Source: Deltaproteobacteria bacterium (GTDB taxonomy: Bacteria > Myxococcota_A > UBA9160 > JAJDAL01). From it: 64,000 nucleotides of DNA. The notes beneath the pieces are model-generated. The model was not told the origin of the DNA. It was given only the letters and a program-made list of their open reading frames with translations, and did not search any database. Both the position numbers and the translations under genes were made by a program. Positions 53,801-62,045 of the stretch are shown one piece after another; positions within the stretch are counted from its first letter, which is position 1; every line of letters begins with the position of its first letter. Location: the NCBI GenBank assembly GCA_029261875.1, contig JAJDAL010000015.1:62001-126000 (forward strand), in the 5' to 3' direction.

Positions 53801-55570
53801 GCGAAAGTGGTGGAAGAGTGGGTTGTCGCTGACCACGATCTCGTACCCTACGGCGTTCGGTACCGGGTTCCACTCGATCAGGGGCCTGCCGGTTTCGACC
53901 AGATTGAATCGCAACGCGTTGGGCTGCGCGAGGATCGGGCATCGGAATCCCGTACCCATGACGAGGACACTCTTTCCAGCGATTTCCCGCCGGTAGAAGG
54001 TGGTGTCTCCGGCGATCGAGTAGGCCCAATTGTCGAATCCACCGTCGCCGTCTTTTGCGAAGACGTTCCAAAAGGAACCGGGGAAAGCGGCGACGACGCG
54101 CTGGTACAAGTTTTGGACAATCGAATCGATGCCGCTCCCCAGGCCCGCAGCCACTTGGCCGTCCACAAAAGCGATCAGTTCCGCTTCGGAATAGACTTCT
54201 GGAGATTGCGTGTTGAACACGAATGACGTGTATTTGCGGGTCTCGAGAACGTTGTCCGTACCGATGTAGTCGGTTTGTGTGAAGAGCTCGGGACCTGCGA
54301 AAAGTCCGGTGGGATTGATGTCGTCGATCGACACGATGTAATTCATGCGTTGGTCCGGAAGCAACCGGCTCAAGAAAACCTTCAATAGTTGCCGGCGATC
54401 CCGCGCCTGCTTGTCGTCCCCGATCTCCGTTCCCCCGTAAGCGATATTGTTCACCACGTACCCAAAGTCGCCGTTCAGCACCGTGATGGGCAGGGTCGGG
54501 TCCCGCAACGGAAAATTGTGGGCGATGATCGCGTCGATCAAGGCGGCACCCGGAAAATCCATCATCATGATGCCGGTTCGATCGAGGCCGGCCACGAGCA
54601 GGTGTTCGAGGGCGTAATCATTGACGCCCGTGATGACGGAAGATCCGCCTGCGATGGTAAGAGGGGCCGCAAAAATGCTGAAATCCGACAGGTAGTTCAT
54701 GTACAAGACGGACGGCGATCCATTCTTCGTTGCCGTGAGGTGGTTTCTTACGTCATCCCATTTGTCCTCGATATCAAAAATCGTGATGACATCGAGTGTG
54801 TCCTGGATCTCCATCGCCGTGTTGCTTCGGTACCAGATGCCATAACACGGAGGTCCAGCCGGGGCCGAGTCGGAGTCAGCACCGTTCTTGAAATCCTGCA
54901 GGATCACGATCTTCCCGCGCACTTCTCCGAGGGTGGGGATGTAGTCCTGTTGTTTGCCTTCGGCATTGTCGTTGGAGCCACATTGATCCGTCGGCATCCC
55001 GTCGGCTCGGGTGGCGTCCGGGCGCTGCCAGATCTTGCTGCCATGGATTGTCTCGTCGCGATACCACTCGTAGGTTTTCGCGAAAGAGCGGGTTACGTTT
55101 TCACCCCCCTTGGGTGTCACTCCCTCGCCGCCGAAACGCATGAGAATGGTCTCGCCGGGATGCGCGTCGAGAAACTGGGCCGCTTTTTGGAGAACCTCGC
55201 CGAACATCGCGTTCTGGTAGAACGCTCCGTGGTGGATCGCGAAGCGGTCATCGATATGCCGGGCCCGAACGTCGAGCACGCGAATGCCCGCCAGCAGCTG
55301 CCGGTCCAGGTAGAGTTCCTGAGTGCGAACGAAACCACCGCCAAAACGCGACATGGTGTCGTGCGTGCCCGGAAGGGACAGTTCGCTGATGGAAATCGAA
55401 TCCGGCAGCCAGCTCATCCAGTCCGGATGGCGCGTCTGGATCTCGTTGTCGTCGGAGTAGACGTAGCGAGGATTGGCCAACCCCTCGGTAGGGAGACAGA
55501 ACCACCCGACTGCCGATAACGCGATGAGTGTGCGAAGGAGACCGGGGGACCGAGAATGGGAGTATGGCAA
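50831..55570 (-). CDS. Secreted PI-PLC-like phosphodiesterase with InlB-type and calcium repeats
   Basis: 1579 residues. Signal peptide within the first 32. A PI-PLC X-type barrel occupies about 40-400: LPGTHDTM (His70) and GIRVLDVRARHIDDRFAIHHGAF (His114) match the two catalytic histidines of bacterial PI-PLC. A fibronectin-like segment follows, then three divergent InlB B-type repeats (VSMTPMPFGDSVFDRWKGDSDC, TAMPTRGSVFAGWDGDPDC). Next are a domain of unknown type, a PPC-like beta domain, thrombospondin-3-like DxDxDG repeats and a Cys tail CESCPLACEGPACP. The TTG start at 55570 has GGAG five bases upstream. Likely extracellular, cleaving phosphatidylinositol or a glycolipid anchor. The last 130 residues are shared with the dehydrogenase at 59426-62041. 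Confidence 0.8.
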   Translation of the reverse strand: MPYSHSRSPGLLRTLIALSAVGWFCLPTEGLANPRYVYSDDNEIQTRHPDWMSWLPDSISISELSLPGTHDTMSRFGGGFVRTQELYLDRQLLAGIRVLDVRARHIDDRFAIHHGAFYQNAMFGEVLQKAAQFLDAHPGETILMRFGGEGVTPKGGENVTRSFAKTYEWYRDETIHGSKIWQRPDATRADGMPTDQCGSNDNAEGKQQDYIPTLGEVRGKIVILQDFKNGADSDSAPAGPPCYGIWYRSNTAMEIQDTLDVITIFDIEDKWDDVRNHLTATKNGSPSVLYMNYLSDFSIFAAPLTIAGGSSVITGVNDYALEHLLVAGLDRTGIMMMDFPGAALIDAIIAHNFPLRDPTLPITVLNGDFGYVVNNIAYGGTEIGDDKQARDRRQLLKVFLSRLLPDQRMNYIVSIDDINPTGLFAGPELFTQTDYIGTDNVLETRKYTSFVFNTQSPEVYSEAELIAFVDGQVAAGLGSGIDSIVQNLYQRVVAAFPGSFWNVFAKDGDGGFDNWAYSIAGDTTFYRREIAGKSVLVMGTGFRCPILAQPNALRFNLVETGRPLIEWNPVPNAVGYEIVVSDNPLFHHFRHDTRYLSPLPLAPGAYDFSVHAAAAAGCEGPSAFLSVTIPEEPVLLGIEVVNEGPAGLGSGSVSVAPAPTFQIGGNYYTPGDVVTLTATPTERSEFMQWNGDAASCGASTTCELTIVDGSNIAASAAFRPKPSLVVYEAGAGSVDVDPEGPACSNAEYACFIYSTGSQVSMTPMPFGDSVFDRWKGDSDCADGMVSMEANRTCTAVFKRTSHSLIVAPSEGSEVISDPPGAIDCGAETDCDEFYLVSSGEQTEVLEATINPGFVFVRWAGAFDCWNEDEDDDDPLRISLTVGAKDVECRVISVLEGTEYALTVEKLGGGTVTAEAVPSADSSGIDCPQSACSQHYVVNTLVELTAMPTRGSVFAGWDGDPDCDDGIVSMVDNVDCIATFNSSVLVVNGDNDDTSKEQNQYISVLNQLEFIDYEIWHVKNPNSGDNSTDPATGDRRVEPVAADLAPFGRVLWYTGRAADDPTDNSPVAGPSPAAEASLAEYLDSGGCLMLSSPQYYRDRGLTSFAQNYLGVNAFTEDVFESHVRATGDPSLGFNELVSEIGVNPPNPFRFQATSATHISDAMVHDPDVPGTDVLFEYRDGSGEAGVVVDNGIYRSAVLGFPFLGLNSGNDRINVLSAFMDLCGQPPRDDLLEINDDFDQATDRNGTVSLNNLRILPGNDDYFRWVSEWYADTRIAISFAHGSGDLSIEIYDDSRALIHSSQGREDEEEVVVPDLNEGDVLYVRVYGVDDASTPYQLHISAAGPSDRDHDGVPDLDDALPEDASEQFDADGDLIGDNADLDDDNDGMPDAYELLNDFDPLDAADAALDKDGDSFSNLAECQAGSDPDDPNSVPVAAPVASATPPDSDADGVPDASDNCILIFNPRLGELGAPLRLDFQTTTGGQLDDDADGVGNACDAKFTNQGDFVGGLDLSQHLASFNKDRTLSECGTSGLEPCARYDLDNLGTFISGGDLNIGRQLFNALPGPKCESCPLACEGPACP

Positions 55571-55813
55571 TGAGGCTCCGATGGGGGTGGTGTCTCAAGT
55601 CCACGCTAGCAGAGGCCCCCTCCGATTGTGGATCGAGAGGGTGTTTCGGATGATTCGACCAGCTGCCTCGCGGAAACCCCGTTAGCGCGGCGCGCGACGA
55701 GCGAGTTGAGGGCGGGCAAGATCATTTCGGGGCTTCCGAATACAGATCTTTAGTCGTCCGGCCGGACCTGTCGGGTGTCCAGGCGCAGCAAGCGCCAGCT
55801 CGCGCGGCCTGTC

Positions 55814-57169
55814 TTAGGCTCGCAGTCGGGCGCGCACGCGCGCGAGTCGGCGTCGGTAGATTTCGAAATCTTGGCGGCCCACGACCAGGCACTCGCCAAG
55901 CGATTGTTTCGAGAGGAAGACGAACACGCCGAGGATCAGACACGCCTGCGCGCAATAGGAGACGAGGCTCGCGGTCGCGGCCCCCAATACGCCGTAGCGG
56001 GGGATCAACCAGAAATTGGCGCCGAGGTTGACCGCCACGCCGAATGCGTAGCACGCCGTATTGGTCCACTGGCGATCCTGGGAAAGGAAATAGCGGCCCA
56101 ACACCATCTGGATGGTCAAGAATCCCGTCGCGGGCAACAAGACGAGCAGGGGAAGAACCGACGCTTCGTATTGGGTCCCGAAGAGGACCGGAACCAAGAA
56201 GTAGGACAAGGGCGCGATGGCGACGACCGAAAGTCCGACCCAGAGATTCGCGTGGCGCAGGACGCGAGCCGTCAACGCACCCGCTTCGGACTCCCCCAGC
56301 CCCGATGCGGTCGGGAACAACGTGACCGCAATCGAGGACGGTACGAGGCGGATCCGGTTGACGACGGAAACCGCGATGGTGTAGATCGCCACCTGCGCCG
56401 CGTCCCCCACCAGCCATGCGAGCAGGAAGATATCGGCGCGCTGGTGGAGATTGGCGAGCAGAATCTGCAGGTGGCTCTTGGCGCCGAAACGGAGCGTCTG
56501 GAGAAACTCGCGGGACGGAACGCGAAGCGTCACACCCGTCGGCGCCATGACGGCGATCCCGAGCGCGATGGAGATCAACACACTGACGCCGAGGAAGGAT
56601 TGGAGCGCGACGCTCGCCGTCGGCTCGAACAGGAGCAATGCGACCCCGAGCCCAAGCAGCACCACCGCCGCCATGGCGAAGCGGTAGGCGTTGAAGAGGT
56701 CGAAGCGATCGAGGCCCCGCGCGACCGCGGCGAAAACGACCCCGAAGAGCTGTACGGGAAACAGCAACAAGGCGAGATAGAAGATCTCGTCCGGTGCATC
56801 CGTCATGAATCGCGTTCGAATCGGTTCTTTGAAGGCCAGACACAGCCCGATCGCAACGGCAGACACCCCAAGCGTCATCCACAGCGCCGCTCCATTGACG
56901 ATGCTCGCGGGCGTCTGCGCATTTCGCAGCCGGAAAATCGACGCTTGGGGCCAACCCAGTTGGAAGGCCGCGATCGCCAGGGCGGCGAACTCCACCGCGA
57001 TGGCGTATTGACCGCGCCCTTCGACGCTGAGAAAACGCGCTAGCAGGACTTGCGTCGCCAGGGCGATCGGAATGATGGACGCCTGGGTGGTCAATACCGA
57101 CAGCGCCGTCGAAAACAGCGAACGCCGCGCGGGAGGGGAACCGGGTCCCGGCTCTAGGGTGTCAGCCAC
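55814..57169 (-). CDS. Polysaccharide flippase (Wzx/MATE-like)
   Basis: 451 residues with about 12-14 hydrophobic helices spread through the whole length. ATQVLLARFLSVEGRGQYAIAVEFAAL in helix 1-2 is the usual LGxxGxGxYA pattern of the polysaccharide exporter group, and KSHLQILLANLHQRADIFLLAWLVGDAAQVAIYTIA is a typical middle block. It would flip lipid-linked oligosaccharide across the inner membrane. GTG start, overlapping the sulfotransferase stop by 16 bases, so the two are co-translated. Together with the sulfotransferases this suggests assembly of a sulfated surface glycan, but no glycosyltransferase is in the window. Confidence 0.85.
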   Translation of the reverse strand: MADTLEPGPGSPPARRSLFSTALSVLTTQASIIPIALATQVLLARFLSVEGRGQYAIAVEFAALAIAAFQLGWPQASIFRLRNAQTPASIVNGAALWMTLGVSAVAIGLCLAFKEPIRTRFMTDAPDEIFYLALLLFPVQLFGVVFAAVARGLDRFDLFNAYRFAMAAVVLLGLGVALLLFEPTASVALQSFLGVSVLISIALGIAVMAPTGVTLRVPSREFLQTLRFGAKSHLQILLANLHQRADIFLLAWLVGDAAQVAIYTIAVSVVNRIRLVPSSIAVTLFPTASGLGESEAGALTARVLRHANLWVGLSVVAIAPLSYFLVPVLFGTQYEASVLPLLVLLPATGFLTIQMVLGRYFLSQDRQWTNTACYAFGVAVNLGANFWLIPRYGVLGAATASLVSYCAQACLILGVFVFLSKQSLGECLVVGRQDFEIYRRRLARVRARLRA

Positions 57170-58047
57170 GCCGAGAGATCTCGATCGAGCATTCCTTCGA
57201 GCCTGCGGATTCCGTCGCCGAATTCCTTCACCAGCCGCGCGCGCAACTCCGGCGCCATGGGGCTTCGCGGCTCGCTTCGCGTGTTGGCGCGCCGCATGGC
57301 CTTGCGGATCCGCAGCCGCAGGGAGGTCGGGACGACGCGCGCGATCCGGCTGACCGCCTTCGGTGTATGGCCCAGGAGATCTCCGACGAAGCGGCTGCGC
57401 GCCACGGTGTTGGGGTTCTGCATGGCGAAATCCGGAGAGAAGGTGGGGTCGACGCCCAGGAACTCCGCCACGTTCCGGAAGGATTCGGGCGTATTGGACT
57501 TGAAGTCCTCGAACAGGATGACGTGAAGCTGTTCTCGGGGAAAGGTGTCGATGTAGCGCTGGAGCTGATCGGCGTATTGTGCGAGTTCGCGATAATACAG
57601 CCCCTGTCGGAGCCCGACCCGGGGCGGAAGCTTGCGGCCCGAGCGGCGTTCGGATTCGATCTCCATGGCGACGCCGAAGTCGACGTCTTCGGTGCCGTTG
57701 TAGACGCGCTGACTGTGAAACGAGTGGATCATGTCGATGGGGTTTCGGAGCATCGCGATGATCCGGGCGGCGGGATTGCAGTCGCGGATCTCCCGCGCAG
57801 CCCGCTCCGACAGCAAATAGAAGACCGATGCCTCACCACAGCGCTGGTCCGCCGTCGCGGGATCGAACAGGGCCCCGTAGGCCGCCTCGGAGATTCGCTC
57901 CCGGTCGGTCCAATCGAGGTCCGTCCCGAAGAAGTGCGGTTCCTTCCAATCGGGAAGGAAGACACGCGGGTGCTGCTGGAGGTAGGCGTGCAGCGAGGTC
58001 GTACCGCATTTCGGTGCCCCGGCGATCAAAAAATCGGGCTTTCTCAT
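57154..58047 (-). CDS. Sulfotransferase (heparan/NodH-like type)
   Basis: 297 residues from ATG 58047; TTG 58065 is also possible and has no clear advantage. PDFLIAGAPKCGTTSLHAYL at 4-23 is the PAPS 5'-phosphosulfate loop. WKEPHFFG and AMLRNPIDMIHSFHSQ are the usual following blocks, the latter being the 3'-phosphate loop. The C-terminal half ends RDLSAWL. Cytosolic. Directly upstream of the flippase gene, with overlap. Likely sulfates a glycan or lipid-linked sugar before export; acceptor unknown. Divergent from the next sulfotransferase over 238 bases. Confidence 0.9.
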   Translation of the reverse strand: MRKPDFLIAGAPKCGTTSLHAYLQQHPRVFLPDWKEPHFFGTDLDWTDRERISEAAYGALFDPATADQRCGEASVFYLLSERAAREIRDCNPAARIIAMLRNPIDMIHSFHSQRVYNGTEDVDFGVAMEIESERRSGRKLPPRVGLRQGLYYRELAQYADQLQRYIDTFPREQLHVILFEDFKSNTPESFRNVAEFLGVDPTFSPDFAMQNPNTVARSRFVGDLLGHTPKAVSRIARVVPTSLRLRIRKAMRRANTRSEPRSPMAPELRARLVKEFGDGIRRLEGMLDRDLSAWLTP

Positions 58048-58285
58048 GAGGACACCGCACTCCAAGACACACGTTGGGCAAGCCGCCGCCGATAGAGATG
58101 TATCGACCCGACACCGCCGGCGCTACTCAGGGTTTTCCGGGGTCCGTAGGCCCCGGGGAGATCGCAATTTCGGCGCGCTGAGGACCCTCGGGGTTCGGCT
58201 TGGGGTAACGGGTTCGGGGTATAGTTTTGGATATGGGAACCGGTCTCTGCCAATTGCGAGAAAGTTCGCCCGAGAGGCTTTTCGC

Positions 58286-59209
58286 GTGACCTTCGAAGCG
58301 TTGACGCTCCCGAATTTCTTCATTCTCGGCGCGGCCAAGTCCGGAACCACCACCCTCTACGCCCTGCTTCGCGAGCACCCGGATATTTTTCTACCGGAGC
58401 AGAAGGAACCGCAATTCTTCTCCAACGAGGGACGTTTCGAGGGCGGGATCGAGAGCTACGCGAAGCAATTCGCCCAGGCGACACAGCCCGCGCGCGGCGA
58501 AGCCACGCCCCACTATCTCGCCTACGAGAAAGTGGCCCACCGCATCAAAGAGTTCATTCCCGAGGCGGGACATCGCTTCATCGTGATTCTGCGCGACCCG
58601 GTGGAACGGGCGGAGTCCCTGTACTGGAACATGGTGTACGAGGGCGTCGAGGATCTGCCCTTCGATCAGGCGTTGCAGGCCGAGGAGCGACGCGCGGAGA
58701 ACCCGGAGGTCCTACGTCGCGGATCCTTGCGCCACATGTACTTTTCGAGCGGCCTCTATGGACGCCAGCTCAGCGCCTATTTCGAGCTCTTCTCGCGCGA
58801 TCGTTTCTTGATCCTACGCCTCGACGAACTTCGCGCGGATGCAGATGGCGTCGTTCGAAAGATCTGCGCGTTTTTGAATGTGGATCCGGACTTCCAGCCG
58901 GAGCGCTCCTCGGGAGCGCAGAATCGATCCGGCACCGTGCGCTCCCGCCGCATTCATCAGTTCCTCCGCAAGCCGCACTGGATCAAGGAACCCCTCAAAG
59001 CCCTGATTCCGGACGATCTTCGCCACGCATTGATCAAGCGCTTCCTCGACTGGAACAAGAAGGAACAGGGCTACGAACCCATGTCACCGGAAGTAGAGCG
59101 CCAGCTGCGCGCTCGATTTGCCCCGGATATCGAGCTGCTGATGCGCTGCACCGGCGAAGATTTTTCGGACTGGCTGCCCGGACGAAAATCCGGCGCAACC
59201 AATCCGTAG
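58286..59209 (+). CDS. Sulfotransferase (heparan/NodH-like type)
   Basis: 307 residues. TLPNFFILGAAKSGTTTLYALL at the N-terminus is the PAPS loop, QKEPQFFSNEGRF follows, and VILRDPVERAESLYWNMV is the 3'-phosphate loop. It ends DFSDWLPG. A much longer open frame begins at 58046, but GTG 58286 has GAGAGG eight bases upstream and begins right at the family's N-terminus, so it is chosen. Divergent paralog of the sulfotransferase at 57154-58047; the two share layout and the KEPxFF motif. Cytosolic, acceptor unknown. Confidence 0.9.
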   Translation: MTFEALTLPNFFILGAAKSGTTTLYALLREHPDIFLPEQKEPQFFSNEGRFEGGIESYAKQFAQATQPARGEATPHYLAYEKVAHRIKEFIPEAGHRFIVILRDPVERAESLYWNMVYEGVEDLPFDQALQAEERRAENPEVLRRGSLRHMYFSSGLYGRQLSAYFELFSRDRFLILRLDELRADADGVVRKICAFLNVDPDFQPERSSGAQNRSGTVRSRRIHQFLRKPHWIKEPLKALIPDDLRHALIKRFLDWNKKEQGYEPMSPEVERQLRARFAPDIELLMRCTGEDFSDWLPGRKSGATNP

Positions 59210-59425
59210 ACCCATCCGCGATTTGCCTGCCGGTTCGTGAAGGCGGCCCCGACACCAAATCGGCCTTCAGCTTCGCGCAGCTTGCGCCTCGAAGTCTTCG
59301 AATTCCAAGCCGATGCAATTCTCGAGAGATCTCGCGCTGCGTCATCCGTACACGCGAGTGCGCACAACCGGCTCCGTATGGCGTACGCTGGTGGGGTTCC
59401 CGCCGTCCGGAGAGAGCCCAATCCG

Positions 59426-62041
59426 ATGCAGAAACTGAACCCCGCAACCCGCGGTGTCCTGTTGCGAACGTTCCGCTATTTCCGTTGGCTCACGATCGCG
59501 GTGCTCGCGATCGCGTCGAACGTGCTCCACGCCGGCCCCGCGACCTCTGCACCGGGCCTTTCAAACCGTCCGATCAATCTCACTTGCGTCGCGCCCAACC
59601 GACCTCCCTCCGGCGCCTCCATCGCGCTCGAACAAGTAGCCGACCTTCCGGACACCTACGGGCCCGCCACAGTCATGCGCCAGGCTCCCGGGGATGCGTC
59701 CCGCTGGTACGTTGGATACGCCAATGGAGCCGTCGAGGTGTGGCAGGCGGGCGATCCCTGGACTTCCCTCGGTCTCGCCATCGATATTCGCGACCGCGTC
59801 ACGACGACCTTCCGCGGTACCCTGACCTTCGGGGTCGGGTTGATCGGCATGACGTTCCATCCGGATTTTCAAAACAACGGGCAGCTGTTTCTCTACTACG
59901 GCTACGCGCCCACGGATGACCCTCCGCCGGTATTCATGCGACTGTCTCGCTTCACGAGTGCGGACGGCGGCCTCACCTTCGATGCGACGAACGAAGACAT
60001 TCTCTTTTCCCTGGAGCAGTTCAAGCGCGATCACAAAGCCGGAAACCTCGAGTTCGGAAGCGACGGATTCCTCTACATCACGACGGGTGAAGACAACACG
60101 CCGGCATTGTCCCAGGATCCCAATTCCCTCAAAGGCAAGATGCTTCGCATCGACGTCGACAGCGGCACCCCCTACGGAATTCCCGCAGGAAATCCCTTCG
60201 CTCTGGGTGGGGGACTTCCCGAAATCTACGCCTGGGGGCTCCGCAATCCCTGGCGCTGGTCCTTCGATCGGGAATCCGGTGACCTGTGGCTGGGTGATGT
60301 CGGCTTCACTCAATGGGAAGAGGTCAACCAAATCCAGTTGGGCGGCAATTACGGCTGGCCGGCCTTCGAGGGCAACACCTGCATCGCGGAACCCGAAGAT
60401 TGTGCGAACCCCGATTTCATCGGGCCGGTGGTCCAGTTCCCGAACGCGGGCCCGACGGCGGTCATCGGCGGATACGTCTACCGGGGCAGTGCGATCCCCG
60501 AGCTGCAGGGAACCTATGTGTTCGCCGACGGCCGCAAGAGCATCGTCTACGCCCTCGTCTACGACGAGCAGGGTCAGGCCCAAATCGAAGAACTGCTGGA
60601 CGACGCGCCCCTCATCAACACGTTCTCCGAAGCCCACGATGGCGAACTCTACGTCGCCAGCCCCGTGCCCAGTCTAGTCCTGCGCATCGTGCGCCAGGGC
60701 GAGGCCCACGGCAGCGAATTCCCCCAGACCCTGTCCGCCACCGGGTGCATGGATCCCAACGACGTGAAGCAGCCCGCCGCGGGCTTGATCCCCTACGACG
60801 TAAGCTCGCCCTTGTGGTCCGATGGCGCCACGAAACGGCGCTTCATCGCGCTGCCGGATTGGAGTGTCCCCGACACGAAAGTATCGATTCAACCCGATGG
60901 CGATTTCGACTTTCCGGTGAACACCGTCCTGGTAAAAGAGTTCAGCCTCGCTAATGCGATCATCGAAACCCGCCTGCTCGTCCGCCACGAAGACGGAGAA
61001 TGGGCGGGATACAGTTACGAATGGAACGACGAGCAAACCGAGGCCCACTTGCTTCCGGCCGGGAAGTCGAAAGTCGTCGGCGCTCAGACCTGGACCTTCC
61101 CGAGTCGGAACCAATGCCTCCAGTGCCACACCAGTGCTTCCGGGCGTTCCCTGGGCGTCGAACTCGCACAACAGAACAGTGACTTCACCTACCCGAGTAC
61201 GGGGCTGACGGCGAACCAACTCGAAACGCTGGACCACATCGGCGTCTTCGCCGGTGGGCTCCCGGGCCCCGCGAATACCCTGGACCGGTTGCCGCCGCCC
61301 GACGATTCTTCCGAACCGCTTCAAGCGCGTGCGCGCGGCTACCTGCATTCAAACTGTTCCATGTGTCACCGACCGGGCGGCCTGGGTCAGGGCCCCGCGG
61401 ACTTCCGCCATTACGTGACGCTCGAAGAGATGGGCGTCGTCGGTGTCGATCCGACCCAGGGCGATCTCGGAGTCGCCGGGGCCAAGCTCGTGGCGCCCGG
61501 AGATGCCAGCCGCTCCGTCGTCTCCTTGCGGATGCACAGCTTGGGACTCAGCCGCATGCCCGCCCTCGGCACGAGCCTCGTCGATCCCCTGGGAACTTCC
61601 GCGATCGATCAGTGGATCGACGCCGGAATCGATACGGATGAAGATGGCGTTCCAGACCTCGCGGACAACTGCGTGGACGTCTTCAACCCCATCCCGGGAA
61701 CCCACGGCAGCCCGGCAAAGGAAGGCTTCCAGACCACCACGGGTGGACAGATCGACGACGACGCCGATGGCTTCGGCAACGCCTGCGACGCGGACTTCGA
61801 CAACCAGGGGGCCGTCGTCGCGGGGACCGACCTGTTGGAGCAATTCGCGTCGTTCAACAAGGACCGCGCGGGAAACGATTGCGGAATTTCCGGGAATCAG
61901 GTTTGTTCGAAATTCGATCTCGACAACCGGGGGCGCTTCATCGGAGGTTTCGACCTCACCGCCGCGCGCCAACACTTCGGTCTCGCGCCGGGCCCGAAGT
62001 GCGACGCCTGCCCGCTCGCGTGCGTCGGTGACGGCTGTTAG
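59426..62041 (+). CDS. PQQ-type sugar dehydrogenase fused to dihaem cytochrome and calcium-repeat tail
   Basis: 871 residues. Signal peptide ends NVLHA. A soluble glucose/aldose dehydrogenase-like propeller covers about 65-430: DHKAGNLEFGSDGFLYITTGED with catalytic-type His203, and LPEIYAWGLRNPWRWSFD. A cytochrome-type region follows (SSPLWSDGATKRRFIALPD) with two haem sites, CLQCH at 564-568 and CSMCH at 644-648, the arrangement seen in SO2930-like dihaem proteins. The C-terminus has DTDEDGVPDLADNC calcium repeats and ends KCDACPLACVGDGC. A start 63 codons earlier lacks a signal peptide. Periplasmic or surface oxidation of a sugar passing electrons to haem is expected; substrate unknown. The tail module is shared with the PI-PLC-like protein. 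Confidence 0.85.
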   Translation: MQKLNPATRGVLLRTFRYFRWLTIAVLAIASNVLHAGPATSAPGLSNRPINLTCVAPNRPPSGASIALEQVADLPDTYGPATVMRQAPGDASRWYVGYANGAVEVWQAGDPWTSLGLAIDIRDRVTTTFRGTLTFGVGLIGMTFHPDFQNNGQLFLYYGYAPTDDPPPVFMRLSRFTSADGGLTFDATNEDILFSLEQFKRDHKAGNLEFGSDGFLYITTGEDNTPALSQDPNSLKGKMLRIDVDSGTPYGIPAGNPFALGGGLPEIYAWGLRNPWRWSFDRESGDLWLGDVGFTQWEEVNQIQLGGNYGWPAFEGNTCIAEPEDCANPDFIGPVVQFPNAGPTAVIGGYVYRGSAIPELQGTYVFADGRKSIVYALVYDEQGQAQIEELLDDAPLINTFSEAHDGELYVASPVPSLVLRIVRQGEAHGSEFPQTLSATGCMDPNDVKQPAAGLIPYDVSSPLWSDGATKRRFIALPDWSVPDTKVSIQPDGDFDFPVNTVLVKEFSLANAIIETRLLVRHEDGEWAGYSYEWNDEQTEAHLLPAGKSKVVGAQTWTFPSRNQCLQCHTSASGRSLGVELAQQNSDFTYPSTGLTANQLETLDHIGVFAGGLPGPANTLDRLPPPDDSSEPLQARARGYLHSNCSMCHRPGGLGQGPADFRHYVTLEEMGVVGVDPTQGDLGVAGAKLVAPGDASRSVVSLRMHSLGLSRMPALGTSLVDPLGTSAIDQWIDAGIDTDEDGVPDLADNCVDVFNPIPGTHGSPAKEGFQTTTGGQIDDDADGFGNACDADFDNQGAVVAGTDLLEQFASFNKDRAGNDCGISGNQVCSKFDLDNRGRFIGGFDLTAARQHFGLAPGPKCDACPLACVGDGC

Positions 62042-62045
62042 CCCG

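Noticed and set aside
55756-55767. Palindrome GTCCGGCCGGAC after the flippase gene
   Set aside because: No loop and no T-tract, so not a terminator; GC-rich palindromes of this size are expected by chance.
55775-57043. Open frame antisense to the flippase
   Set aside because: Highly charged, low-complexity translation mirroring the hydrophobic flippase codons; not a gene.
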